Assembly: GCF_000196795.1 (NCBI RefSeq)
Contig: NC_014259.1
Coordinates: forward strand, 62,001-126,000
Direction: 5' to 3'
Source of the DNA: Acinetobacter oleivorans DR1
Lineage (GTDB): Bacteria > Pseudomonadota > Gammaproteobacteria > Pseudomonadales > Moraxellaceae
DNA length: 64,000 bases
The notes below the pieces were generated by a model. It had not been told where the DNA came from, did no database searches, and was given only the letters and a program-made list of their open reading frames with translations. Below are positions 25,428-33,671 of the stretch, one piece after another. The number at the start of each line of letters is the position of its first letter. The first letter of the stretch is position 1. The position numbers were made by a program, and so were the translations under genes.

Positions 25428-26633
25428 ATGAAAAAACTTTGGCAAAATTGCCACATTGCCACCATGCAAAATGGGCAATACTCCTACATTGAAGATGCTG
25501 CAATTGTCACAGAAGGGCATCTCATTCAGTGGATTGGAAAACAACAACAACTTCCTACCGACACATATTCCGAAACAGTTGACTTAAAAGGCGCTTGGGT
25601 TACCCCAGGGTTCATCGACTGTCATACGCATAGTGTATTTGGTGGTAACCGTAGTGTTGAGTTTGAAAAACGCTTGCAAGGTGTAAGTTATGCTGAAATT
25701 GCAGCAAGCGGTGGCGGTATTGCCAGTACAGTACGTGCAACGCGTGAAGCAAGCGAAGAACAACTATTAAATTCAGCACTTAAACGTATTCGCTGTATGC
25801 AACAAGATGGTGTAACCACTATCGAAATTAAGTCTGGTTACGGACTCAACTACGAAAACGAACGCAAAATGCTGCGTGTGATCCGTCAAATTGGTGAAGC
25901 TTTACCAATGACGGTCAAAAGCACCTGTTTAGCTGCTCATGCTTTACCGCCAGAATACAAAGATCAAAGCGATGCTTATATCGAGCATATCTGTACAGAA
26001 ATGCTGCCTAAACTGCATGCTGAAGGTTTAGTCGATGCAGTTGATGCGTTCTGCGAGCATTTAGCATTTTCACCTGCTCAGGTCGAACGTGTTTTTAAAA
26101 CAGCACAATCATTGGGTCTACCCGTTAAGCTTCATGCTGAACAGCTTTCATCGCTAGGTGGCTCAAGCTTGGCAGCACGTTATCATGCTTTGTCGGCTGA
26201 CCATTTAGAGTACATGACCGAAGATGATGTCAAAGCAATGGCAGAGTCGGGTACGGTTGCTGTGTTACTACCGGGCGCCTTTTATCTATTACGTGAAACA
26301 CAATATCCACCGATTGAAAGTCTTATTAAGCATGGCGTGCGTATTGCGCTGTCGAGTGATTTAAACCCGGGTACATCTCCAGCACTTTCTGTACGTTTAA
26401 TGCTGAATATGGGCAGCACGCTCTTCCGTTTAACGCCTGAGCAAGCATTAGCTGGTGTCACCATTCATGCTGCACAAGCGCTCGGTTTAGAACAAACGTA
26501 CGGCAGTCTGGAGCAGGGCAAAGTCGCTGACTTTGTGGCTTGGGATATTGAGCATCCATCTGAAATTGTTTACTGGTTGGGCGGTGATTTGCCGAAGCGA
26601 GTCGTTCAGCATGGACAAGAAGTTATTTTTTAA
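25428..26633 (+). CDS. hutI: Imidazolonepropionase
   Basis: HutI opens the imidazolone ring to give N-formimidoyl-glutamate. The start at 25428 is chosen because GAGGAAAGG lies just before it; the protein is then 401 residues, the normal length. The amidohydrolase zinc motif is 'PGFIDCHTHSVFGG', followed by 'GGGIASTVRATREAS', 'IEIKSGYGLNYENE', 'KLHAEQLSSLGGSSLAA' and 'ALSSDLNPGTSP'. Confidence 0.97.
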   Translation: MKKLWQNCHIATMQNGQYSYIEDAAIVTEGHLIQWIGKQQQLPTDTYSETVDLKGAWVTPGFIDCHTHSVFGGNRSVEFEKRLQGVSYAEIAASGGGIASTVRATREASEEQLLNSALKRIRCMQQDGVTTIEIKSGYGLNYENERKMLRVIRQIGEALPMTVKSTCLAAHALPPEYKDQSDAYIEHICTEMLPKLHAEGLVDAVDAFCEHLAFSPAQVERVFKTAQSLGLPVKLHAEQLSSLGGSSLAARYHALSADHLEYMTEDDVKAMAESGTVAVLLPGAFYLLRETQYPPIESLIKHGVRIALSSDLNPGTSPALSVRLMLNMGSTLFRLTPEQALAGVTIHAAQALGLEQTYGSLEQGKVADFVAWDIEHPSEIVYWLGGDLPKRVVQHGQEVIF

Positions 26634-26643
26634 ACGGTGTCAC

Positions 26644-27564
26644 ATGAATCACACATTTAAATGGCAAGGTCGCCATGATGGCGAGGGTGAAGCACACCAA
26701 CGTATTCACCATATTATGAATAAAACCCAACATGCCGAATTTGCGCTGATTGGTTTTAGCTCTGATGAAGGCGTGAAACGTAACAAAGGCCGAGTCGGTG
26801 CTGCCGATGCGCCAGATGCAATCCGTAATCAGCTTGCCAATTTACCTATTCATCGTCCAGTCAGTATTGTCGATTTAGGTACAGTGACTTGTGAATATGA
26901 CAATTTAGAGCAAGCCCAAAGTGAGTTAGCAGAACAAGTCGCAACTAGCCTACAAAATGGTTTAAAACCGATTGTATTGGGCGGTGGACATGAGGTTGCA
27001 TTTGGTAGCTTTAGTGGTCTGTTCCAATATGTACAAGCACATGCGCCAGATAAAAAAATAGGAATTATTAACTTCGATGCCCATTTTGATTTGCGTGAAG
27101 CAGAGCATGCAACCTCTGGTACACCTTTCTTACAGGCAGCTCGACTTTCAGAACAACATCAAAAACAATTTCATTATTTATGTATTGGGGTCGCTAACCA
27201 TGCCAATACTAAAGTTTTGTTTGATACAGCCGATGCGCTGAATTGCTCATATTTACGTGATCATGAGGTTAATATTTTTAACCTAAACAACGTACTTGCG
27301 GCGGTTGATGCTTTTATTGAAAAAGTAGACTGTTTGTACGTTACGATTGATTTAGATGTATTTGCTGCTGCGGTAGCACCTGGAGTGAGCGCACCTGCTG
27401 TAAAAGGAATTGATTTAGCCACTTTTGAAGCAATTTTTAAGCATATTCAAGAGACTGGAAAAATCAAACTTTTAGATATTGCTGAGTGCAATCCAAAATT
27501 TGATTTAGACAATAGAACAGCAAAACTGGCTGCCTATATTGTTTATCAATATTTGTTTTCTTGA
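26644..27564 (+). CDS. hutG: Formimidoylglutamase (arginase family)
   Basis: HutG hydrolyses formimidoylglutamate to glutamate and formamide. The ATG at 26644 gives 306 residues and lies 10 bp after the hutI stop. Longer in-frame versions would overlap hutI by about 100 bp. The manganese ligands of the ureohydrolase fold are visible in 'GGGHEVAFGS', 'NFDAHFDLRE' and 'TIDLDVFAAAVAPG'. With this enzyme the pathway is the four-step one, releasing formamide rather than formylglutamate. Formamide could feed an amidase. Confidence 0.96.
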   Translation: MNHTFKWQGRHDGEGEAHQRIHHIMNKTQHAEFALIGFSSDEGVKRNKGRVGAADAPDAIRNQLANLPIHRPVSIVDLGTVTCEYDNLEQAQSELAEQVATSLQNGLKPIVLGGGHEVAFGSFSGLFQYVQAHAPDKKIGIINFDAHFDLREAEHATSGTPFLQAARLSEQHQKQFHYLCIGVANHANTKVLFDTADALNCSYLRDHEVNIFNLNNVLAAVDAFIEKVDCLYVTIDLDVFAAAVAPGVSAPAVKGIDLATFEAIFKHIQETGKIKLLDIAECNPKFDLDNRTAKLAAYIVYQYLFS

Positions 27565-27588
27565 GAAACAATTTTTAATGTAGAAATG

Positions 27589-27625
27589 AAAAAGTGCACT
27601 GAGATCGCTCATGTGCACTTTTTTT
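27589..27625 (+). terminator. Terminator of the hut operon
   Basis: AAAAAGTGCAC and GTGCACTTTTT form an 11-bp stem with a 13-nt loop and a T run. Confidence 0.88.
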
Positions 27626-27757
27626 AAGTGTCTGAACCATTAAAGTCAGATACGGAATATAGATAGCAACTATAAATAATTTAATTAAAAAGAAAATTAA
27701 TTTATAAAATCATTGAGTTAAAAAAATACTCGATTTTTACACTATTTTATATGCTGC

Positions 27758-27775
27758 TTGGCACGTAATTTGTTT
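27758..27775 (+). promoter_or_regulatory. Possible sigma-54-like promoter before the DUF885 gene
   Basis: TTGGCACG-N4-TTGT matches the -24 element perfectly but has T instead of C in the -12 GC. It is 43 bp before the start codon. The change at -12 makes it doubtful. Confidence 0.25.
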
Positions 27776-27817
27776 TGTCTTTATTTTAACCTTTGTTAAA
27801 TATTTCTGGATAACTAA

Positions 27818-29644
27818 ATGAAAAACAGAACCTTACATTTTGCTTGTATCAGTGTTTTATTTTGGATGTCTCATTCTTCTGATGCTGCAACCCCCGAAAT
27901 AAATACAAATACCATCGAAAAATCACAATCTAAACCAAATAGTAATGTCTCTGTTCGGGTGAACGCTTTAAACCAGCTTTTACAAGAACAGTGGGAATAT
28001 ACTTTGAAAAATAACCCTGAAACTGCAACGACTTTAGGAGATTTACGCTACAACAATCGATGGACCGAGTCTTCAAAAAATCAGATTGAGAAAGATAAAA
28101 AAAGTACTCAAAATTTTTTAAAACGTTTTGAAGCAATTGATAGCACAGGGTTTTCAGCAACTGATCAATTAAATAAAGATTTAATGATTTATCAGTTGAA
28201 AGAAACACTTAAAAATTATGATTTGAAATTGTATGAGATGCCTTTTAATCAAATGTGGGGCCTACATTTACAATTTCCGGGATTTATTAGTTCGATTCCA
28301 TTTGATAATGCTAAGCAATATCAAGACTATATTGCTCGTTTAAAACAAATTCCTCTTATTCTTGATCAAGGTATTCAGTTAGCGAAACAAGGACAAAAAG
28401 ATGGTTTGATGCCACCCAAATATTTAATTGAAAAGGTGGCAAAGCAGATTAATAGCATTGCAACTCCCGCAGGGAAAGACAGTGTGTTTGCTTCTCCATT
28501 AAAGCAATTTCCAAAAAATATTTCGAAAGCAGAACAAGAGCGTTTAAGCCGTGAAATACTACAGGCCATAGATCAAAATGTTCGCCCCGCTTATCAAAAA
28601 CTCGGGACGTTTATTCAGAAAGATTACTTACCCTATGGACGACAACACGAGGGTATATGGAGCTTGCCAAACGGTGACGAGCTCTATCGCTTTTATGTAG
28701 AAAACAATACGACAACCTCTGAAAGCCCTGAAAATATTCATCAGCTCGGGTTAAAAGAAGTTGCTCGCATAGAAGCGGAAATGCTGAAAATTGCCAAAGC
28801 ACAAGGTTTCAATGACTTAAAGAGTTTCCAACAATCCTTAAAAACAAATCCCGCTGTTTTCCCAAAATCTCGTGAAGAAATTTTAGAGATTTATCGGGGA
28901 TATATTGCCCAAATGCAACCAGAGTTGCCGAAGCTATTTGGTTTATTACCCAAAAATAAAGTCGAAGTTTTGCCTGTAGAGCAATATCGAGAAAAAGAAG
29001 CGGCAGGTGCGGAGTATCACCAAGGCACGCCTGATGGTTCACGCCCGGGACAGGTATATGTGAATACTGGGGACTTCTCTGAACGTTCCAAAATATCAAT
29101 GGAAGCGACCGCTTACCATGAGGCAATTCCCGGCCACCATATGCAGATTGATATTGCCCAAAACCTGCCAAATTTACCGATGTTTCGTAAGCAGCCCAAC
29201 CACACCGCCTATATTGAAGGGTGGGCACTTTACGCAGAGCAATTGGGTAAAGATGTTGGTTTCTATAAAGACCCGCTTTCAGACTATGGAAGACTATCGA
29301 GCGAGTTGTTCCGCGCTTGTCGTTTAGTGGTGGACACTGGCGTACATTATAAAAAATGGACCCGTCAGCAAATGATTGATTTTATGCGTGAACACTCAGC
29401 TTTAGATGAACCAGATATTCAGGCAGAGACTGATCGATATATTGCTATTCCTGCCCAAGCATTGGCATACAAGATGGGACAACTAAAAATTTTAGAGCTA
29501 CGGGAGCTCGCCAAACAGGAGCTTGGAGACCGTTTTGATATCAAAGCATTCCATGACATGGTTTTAAATGCAGGAACATTGCCTTTAAATATACTTGATG
29601 CCCGTATTAAAAATTGGATTAAGGAACAAAAAGCGGCAGCTTAA
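27818..29644 (+). CDS. Exported DUF885 family protein (probable metallopeptidase-like)
   Basis: This 608-residue protein starts with a signal peptide (about 23 residues, ending 'SSDAA') and is therefore periplasmic or secreted. It matches the DUF885 family, with the gluzincin-like motif 'ATAYHEAIPGHHMQ' near residue 440 and the downstream 'YIEGWALYAEQLG', whose Glu may be the third metal ligand. The family is thought to contain zinc peptidases, but substrates are mostly unknown. It is transcribed alone, with terminator-like hairpins on both sides. Confidence 0.88.
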   Translation: MKNRTLHFACISVLFWMSHSSDAATPEINTNTIEKSQSKPNSNVSVRVNALNQLLQEQWEYTLKNNPETATTLGDLRYNNRWTESSKNQIEKDKKSTQNFLKRFEAIDSTGFSATDQLNKDLMIYQLKETLKNYDLKLYEMPFNQMWGLHLQFPGFISSIPFDNAKQYQDYIARLKQIPLILDQGIQLAKQGQKDGLMPPKYLIEKVAKQINSIATPAGKDSVFASPLKQFPKNISKAEQERLSREILQAIDQNVRPAYQKLGTFIQKDYLPYGRQHEGIWSLPNGDELYRFYVENNTTTSESPENIHQLGLKEVARIEAEMLKIAKAQGFNDLKSFQQSLKTNPAVFPKSREEILEIYRGYIAQMQPELPKLFGLLPKNKVEVLPVEQYREKEAAGAEYHQGTPDGSRPGQVYVNTGDFSERSKISMEATAYHEAIPGHHMQIDIAQNLPNLPMFRKQPNHTAYIEGWALYAEQLGKDVGFYKDPLSDYGRLSSELFRACRLVVDTGVHYKKWTRQQMIDFMREHSALDEPDIQAETDRYIAIPAQALAYKMGQLKILELRELAKQELGDRFDIKAFHDMVLNAGTLPLNILDARIKNWIKEQKAAA

Positions 29645-29664
29645 AATAAAATTTGAAATTTAGG

Positions 29665-29689
29665 TCAGGTCCTCGTTGGGCCTGATTTA
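29665..29689 (+). terminator. Terminator-like hairpin after the DUF885 gene
   Basis: TCAGGTCC and GGGCCTGA pair over 8 bp (one G-U) with a 5-nt loop and are followed by TTT. Confidence 0.55.
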
Positions 29690-29748
29690 AAAACCAATAG
29701 AAAACAGAATATAATTATAAAAAATATATTTTATTTCAGAACTTTAAA

Positions 29749-30387
29749 ATGGAAAAATCTTTAAAAGAATACCAAGCTATTATTTTTGATATGGACGGTA
29801 CTTTAGTCGACTCCTTTAGCTTCTTTTTAGGTACTTTAAATCAGCTTGCCAAGAAGCATAAATTTAAATCTGTAGAGCTACATGAAGTAGAGCAGTACAA
29901 ACATCTTTCACCAAAAGAAATTATGAAAGAGATGAATGTTTCTAGGTGGAAACTGCCTTGGATTGCGAAAGACTTTATTCGGTTAATGAAAGATAGAGAT
30001 GAAGAAATTCATCTGTTTGAGGGTATGCGGGACCACTTAATTGAACTGCATAAGCAGGGGTATACGCTCGCAATTATTACTTCAAACTCTAAAGAAAACT
30101 GTCAAAATGTACTGGGTAAAGAACTCTGTGAGCTTTTTAGCCATATTGATGGTGGCTCGTCTATATTTGGTAAAGCGAAGCGAATTAAGCGTGTTCTCAA
30201 CATTTTGAATTTAAATAAAGAGCAGGCCATTTATGTTGGCGACCAAACCACTGATGGCGAAGCTGCACATAAAGCAGGTATTGATTTTGCTGCCGTCGGT
30301 TGGGGTTATACATCGGCTGAAAAATTAAAAACCATTCAGCCCAAAGTCGTGCTCAACGACTTGGCAACCATGAAAGAATTTTTCTAA
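29749..30387 (+). CDS. HAD-superfamily phosphatase (phosphoglycolate phosphatase-like)
   Basis: This 212-residue protein has the HAD motifs in order: 'IIFDMDGTLVDS' (nucleophile Asp), 'LAIITSNSKENC' (motif II), a Lys in 'GKAKRIKRVL' and 'IYVGDQTTDGEAAHKAG' (acidic motif). A helical cap lies between motifs I and II. It resembles Gph-type phosphatases but the substrate cannot be told. murI follows after 23 bp, so they may be co-transcribed. Confidence 0.85.
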   Translation: MEKSLKEYQAIIFDMDGTLVDSFSFFLGTLNQLAKKHKFKSVELHEVEQYKHLSPKEIMKEMNVSRWKLPWIAKDFIRLMKDRDEEIHLFEGMRDHLIELHKQGYTLAIITSNSKENCQNVLGKELCELFSHIDGGSSIFGKAKRIKRVLNILNLNKEQAIYVGDQTTDGEAAHKAGIDFAAVGWGYTSAEKLKTIQPKVVLNDLATMKEFF

Positions 30388-30410
30388 ATATATGAAATGC
30401 AGGACAAACC

Positions 30411-31211
30411 ATGAATAACAATAACAACCCAATTGGAATGATTGATTCTGGTTTAGGCGGGTTGTCTCTCTTTAAGCACATTCGGCAGGCCCTTCCGAAT
30501 GAAGATATTATCTATTTCGCTGACTCGAAATATGTCCCGTATGGAGACAAAGAAAGCGACTGGATTGTTTCAAGAACCACGCATCTAATTTCAAATCTAG
30601 TTGCTCAGGGTAAATGCAAAGCGATCGTGATTGCGTGTAATACGATGACGGCTGTAGCGATTGAAACAATCAGAGCGCAAATTAATGTGCCACTCATTGC
30701 CATAGAACCAGCGGTAAAACCTGCTGTAGCCATCACTCAAAGTAAGCATATTGCTGTCTTGGCGACTGCCACCACAGTGAAGGGCAAAAACTTAAAAAGT
30801 TTAATTGAAACGTATGCGCAAGATATCAAAGTGTCTTTAGTACCTTGTATTGGTTTGGCCGAAAAAATTGAAACGGGCAAAGCGCATACCGAGGAAGTTA
30901 AGGATTATTTAGAAAATATTTTGGCGCCGTTAGTCGAGCAAAAAGTTGATACGATTATTTTAGGATGCACCCATTACCCATTTGTCTCAGATACGATTCA
31001 GGAAATTGTAGGTCGTGATATCCAAATTATTGAGCCTTCGGAAGCTGTAACAGCGCAATTAATACGGCAGCTCAATCAATATAAGTTAAGTTCTGAAAGT
31101 CCAAATGAGGGAAATCATATTATTTGGACCAGTTCAGACCCGTTGGAAGTTGCGGACGTTACTTTTTCATTGTTAGGTAAACATTTACCTGTAAAAGATA
31201 TCGCAATATAA
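30411..31211 (+). CDS. murI: Glutamate racemase
   Basis: MurI makes D-glutamate for peptidoglycan. The 266-residue protein shows 'IGMIDSGLGGLSLFKHI', the first catalytic cysteine in 'IACNTMTAVA' and the second in 'ILGCTHYPF', each in the normal setting. It starts with a run of Asn residues after the ATG. It follows the HAD gene and ends at a hairpin. Confidence 0.96.
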   Translation: MNNNNNPIGMIDSGLGGLSLFKHIRQALPNEDIIYFADSKYVPYGDKESDWIVSRTTHLISNLVAQGKCKAIVIACNTMTAVAIETIRAQINVPLIAIEPAVKPAVAITQSKHIAVLATATTVKGKNLKSLIETYAQDIKVSLVPCIGLAEKIETGKAHTEEVKDYLENILAPLVEQKVDTIILGCTHYPFVSDTIQEIVGRDIQIIEPSEAVTAQLIRQLNQYKLSSESPNEGNHIIWTSSDPLEVADVTFSLLGKHLPVKDIAI

Positions 31212-31221
31212 ATTTTATAAG

Positions 31222-31252
31222 GATGGTAAGAGAGCTTTCTCTTACCATCTTA
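31222..31252 (+). terminator. Terminator-like hairpin after murI
   Basis: GATGGTAAGAGA and TCTCTTACCATC form a perfect 12-bp stem with a 4-nt loop, followed by TTATGTT rather than a full T run. The 11-mer GATGGTAAGAG occurs again, without its partner arm, at 32926-32936. Confidence 0.72.
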
Positions 31253-31266
31253 TGTTCTAGCTCAAA

Positions 31267-32487
31267 TTAAGCACTTTTAAGTTCCCAGCGCTGTTTTTGG
31301 TCATCAGATCGTTGACTAATACCTACAGATGAACCCCAGAGATGCGTTAGTACAGCATCTGGTTGGCCTTCTACAAAGATATAACCATCTTCAAATGCCC
31401 ATTTAGTTTGGTACTGGCGACCCGCGCCTTGCAAGAAAACACCGCCACTGTGCCAATTAACTGGTTTTAATTCTTTACCATTGGTACTGTTTAACGCTGT
31501 TTGCAGTTGTTCAAAAGACTCATTTGATTTTAAGCTTACCTTTAAAATCTTTTTGACCGTATCCATATTTTTTTCATTCGTATGTAAATCTAGCGTTTTT
31601 CTAAGCTCTAGAAGGACTTTTACGGCTTCTTTTTTAAGGTCTTGAGTATTTTCATATTCTTTATATGCTTTTCCATGAAGCTCCGCCATGCTCTCTTTCT
31701 TCATATTTTTTAGTAGAGCATCGATATTGTCATGGCGTAAATGCAATCGGAACTCTGATCTTGTAGTCCAATCTTTTTGATCCAAGACATCTAATTGCAC
31801 CGCGGCAAGAATAATTTTATAGAGTTGTTCATTCTTCTGAGCGAAAGGATTTTCAGACAAACCTTTAAGTTCAGGAATATTTAAAAAGAGCCAAGGAGAG
31901 CGTGCATATTCATCGAATTTTTGTTCGATGCGACGAATTGATTCATGAGCGAGTACGGCATTTAAATATTCGTTCAGCTTAGTTTCATCGAGTTTGCCAA
32001 TGAGTTCCGATTTAATATTTTCTTCGCCGTTACTATGAATAAATGTCTCTAATAAACCAACAATATCAAGAAAATCACTGGTTTTTAAGTGGGCGAGTGT
32101 TTCTTCATCTTGCTTTGGTAAAAGGCTAAGAAAATGTTCTAAGTCTTTATCTAATAATTTATATGCAATCGCATTTGTTTCAACAGAAGCACCGAGAGCC
32201 CAACTAGAACGGATATCTTTAACTTTGTTATAAAGCATATTCACTCTACGACCCCAGCCGTCTGCGTGACTGTCAAAATACCAAAGCTCTTCGTCTATAT
32301 TTTTAACCTTGTCATGTACCGTAAATAGGCGGTCATTTGTATGAGAGTAAGCTAACTTACCCGTTTCACCACGCGCAGTTACTGCATCTTGTACACCATG
32401 GGTTTGACCACCATACAAACTTGAAATACATGCACCTGTTTCTTTGTTAACGATTCTAAAGTTTCCTTCTGGAAAGCCATTAGCCAT
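31267..32487 (-). CDS. Unrecognised 406-aa protein with lectin-like N- and C-terminal segments
   Basis: I do not recognise this as a named family. The first 70 residues ('GNFRIVNKETGACISSLYGG', then 'EELWYFDSHADGWG') and the last 45 ('VLTHLWGSSVGISQRSDDQK' and then 'QRWEL') look like repeats of a ricin-B-type beta-trefoil with Q-x-W endings. About 290 mostly helical, charged residues sit between them. There is no signal peptide or membrane segment. A good AAGGAG site precedes the ATG. The gene is single, AT-rich, and borders the region with the second glmS end, so it may belong to an acquired islet. Confidence 0.7.
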   Translation of the reverse strand: MANGFPEGNFRIVNKETGACISSLYGGQTHGVQDAVTARGETGKLAYSHTNDRLFTVHDKVKNIDEELWYFDSHADGWGRRVNMLYNKVKDIRSSWALGASVETNAIAYKLLDKDLEHFLSLLPKQDEETLAHLKTSDFLDIVGLLETFIHSNGEENIKSELIGKLDETKLNEYLNAVLAHESIRRIEQKFDEYARSPWLFLNIPELKGLSENPFAQKNEQLYKIILAAVQLDVLDQKDWTTRSEFRLHLRHDNIDALLKNMKKESMAELHGKAYKEYENTQDLKKEAVKVLLELRKTLDLHTNEKNMDTVKKILKVSLKSNESFEQLQTALNSTNGKELKPVNWHSGGVFLQGAGRQYQTKWAFEDGYIFVEGQPDAVLTHLWGSSVGISQRSDDQKQRWELKSA

Positions 32488-32743
32488 GATATGTCGCTCC
32501 TTATAATTAGAAAGTTTTTGTAATAGTCGAAATTAATAGTTATCAAGTAAATTTCGAAGCGTGATTTATACCATAATTTTTCACATATAAATCCAAGTGT
32601 TTTTGTTGGTTTTTGTATTTAACATTTTGATTTTATTATATTTATTAGAATTTCTTAATAAAAGCATGAGACTATACTTTAGAGCTATAAGAACACAATA
32701 AAAAGTCCAATATGTATTTCAAAGACATATCTAGTTTTTTAAT

Positions 32744-32866
32744 AGATGAGTTATCAAAGTTATGAATGCTTTGATAACGAAATACTTTTAAATTACTTAA
32801 CGGTTACTGATTTAGCTAAGTTAGGCTGTTGGTTAACGTCTGTACTATGCAATATAGCAAGATGTT
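32744..32866 (-). pseudogene. Diverged second copy of the glmS 3' end and its downstream hairpin
   Basis: Read on the minus strand, 32788-32860 encodes a C-terminus ending 'TDVNQQPNLAKSVTVK' plus stop, against 'TDVDQPRNLAKSVTVE' plus stop in the true glmS at 34206. The nucleotides agree at roughly three quarters of positions, many differences are silent, and the similarity continues past the stop into a hairpin (32751-32777, TTATCAAAG/CTTTGATAA) that matches one at 34166-34192. Nothing of the glmS body precedes it. The fragment looks like the end of a glmS from another lineage rather than a decayed local copy. Confidence 0.85.
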
Positions 32867-33184
32867 GACGGCCTAGGATTAGGACAGCATTCACCTGTAA
32901 AAGCTTAAAAATAAGCTCTCAAAAAGATGGTAAGAGGTGGGGCGCAGCATCTTTGGAGTAAGTGCTTTCTATAACTTGTTTCTATGTCTCGCTTTTTCTC
33001 ATCTTATATATTTATATAAACTGTTAAATTAAAATTAACGTTCAATCTATTTTATTAACCAAATATATAACTCAATTTTATATTTAATTAAAAACCATAA
33101 GTATAATAAAGAGGATAATATTATTTAAATATTAATAAAATTATTATATTTAAAATTTTTTATTAAAATAAATTGACGTAATTA
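32867..33184. other. AT-rich spacer between the glmS relic and the RNA candidate
   Basis: I see no gene in this stretch. It begins with mixed sequence that repeats the 11-mer GATGGTAAGAG of the murI hairpin (32926-32936), then becomes extremely AT-rich from about 33000. Confidence 0.5.
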
Positions 33185-33435
33185 AAATCACCGATTATTA
33201 TCTCGTTGCTGGCCTACATTGCCAGACGGTTTTGACAGACCGTAAGTCCCCATAGCGGATTATAGTTCTACTATAAGTCGTTAGACCCTTGCGTCCCCTT
33301 TCTTTGCGGTAGGACGGAAGGGGGACGCCCCGTGCGTGCTGGTCTCTATGGGCACCAGTCTGTCAACCCTCTTTCGTTCTACCACCATAAATTAATTCGC
33401 GGTGATTTGGTGGTAGGACTCCATTTTTAAGGAGT
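33185..33435 (+). ncRNA. Candidate structured RNA with three-way junction and pseudoknot
   Basis: A GC-richer block in very AT-rich flanks forms a consistent set of perfect stems. They are 33209-33213/33221-33225 (CTGGC); 33232-33240/33358-33366 (TTGACAGAC/GTCTGTCAA); inside it 33249-33255/33346-33352 (CCCATAG), 33260-33265/33271-33276 (TTATAG), 33283-33287/33341-33345 (AGACC) and 33291-33298/33321-33328 (GCGTCCCC). Then comes 33379-33386/33409-33416 (CTACCACC), whose loop (33400-33408) pairs with 33185-33193 (AAATCACCG/CGGTGATTT) as a pseudoknot. The last stem ACTCC/GGAGT (33418-33422/33431-33435) covers a ribosome binding site. No protein-like frame covers it, and I match it to no known RNA family. 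The strand is inferred from the ORF behind it. Confidence 0.72.
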
Positions 33436-33440
33436 TGGCC

Positions 33441-33476
33441 ATGCCATTATTCAAACTTATTTTCTCTCTTATTTAA
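33441..33476 (+). CDS. Micro-ORF, 11 aa (MPLFKLIFSLI), behind the RNA candidate
   Basis: An ATG follows AAGGAG by 6 bp and opens an 11-codon frame for a hydrophobic peptide with one lysine. The ribosome binding site is inside the ACTCC/GGAGT stem, and the ATG lies in a small TGGC-CAT-GCCA hairpin (33436-33446), so translation would depend on RNA structure. It could be a leader peptide or a very small membrane-active peptide. It is short enough to have arisen by chance, apart from the good ribosome binding site. Confidence 0.4.
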   Translation: MPLFKLIFSLI

Positions 33477-33671
33477 CTATTTTATTTATTTAAAATTTGG
33501 GTTTTTGCTACCTGATATTTTAAATTTATAAATTATTTTTATTTTAAAATCTTAATTATTTTATTTTCCTATTTTTATAGGAGGATTAACTGTTATTTGA
33601 AAAATTATTTTAATATTTAAGTTAATCATATTTTTATTTTATTTAAAGATATAAATAAGCATGAGAATAAT
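33477..33671. other. AT-rich spacer with a second hidden ribosome-binding-like hairpin
   Basis: The only feature I see is TCCTAT-N4-ATAGGA (33567-33582), which overlaps an AGGAGG motif that has no convincing start codon behind it. The rest is nearly pure A/T and should contain the promoter or leader of the next gene. Confidence 0.4.

Noticed and set aside
33185..33435. Retron-type msr-msd or a group I/II intron as the identity of the RNA block
   Set aside because: The long-range 9-bp pairing recalls retron a1/a2 arms, but no reverse transcriptase gene lies nearby. Neither the group I core sequences nor a group II domain V is visible.
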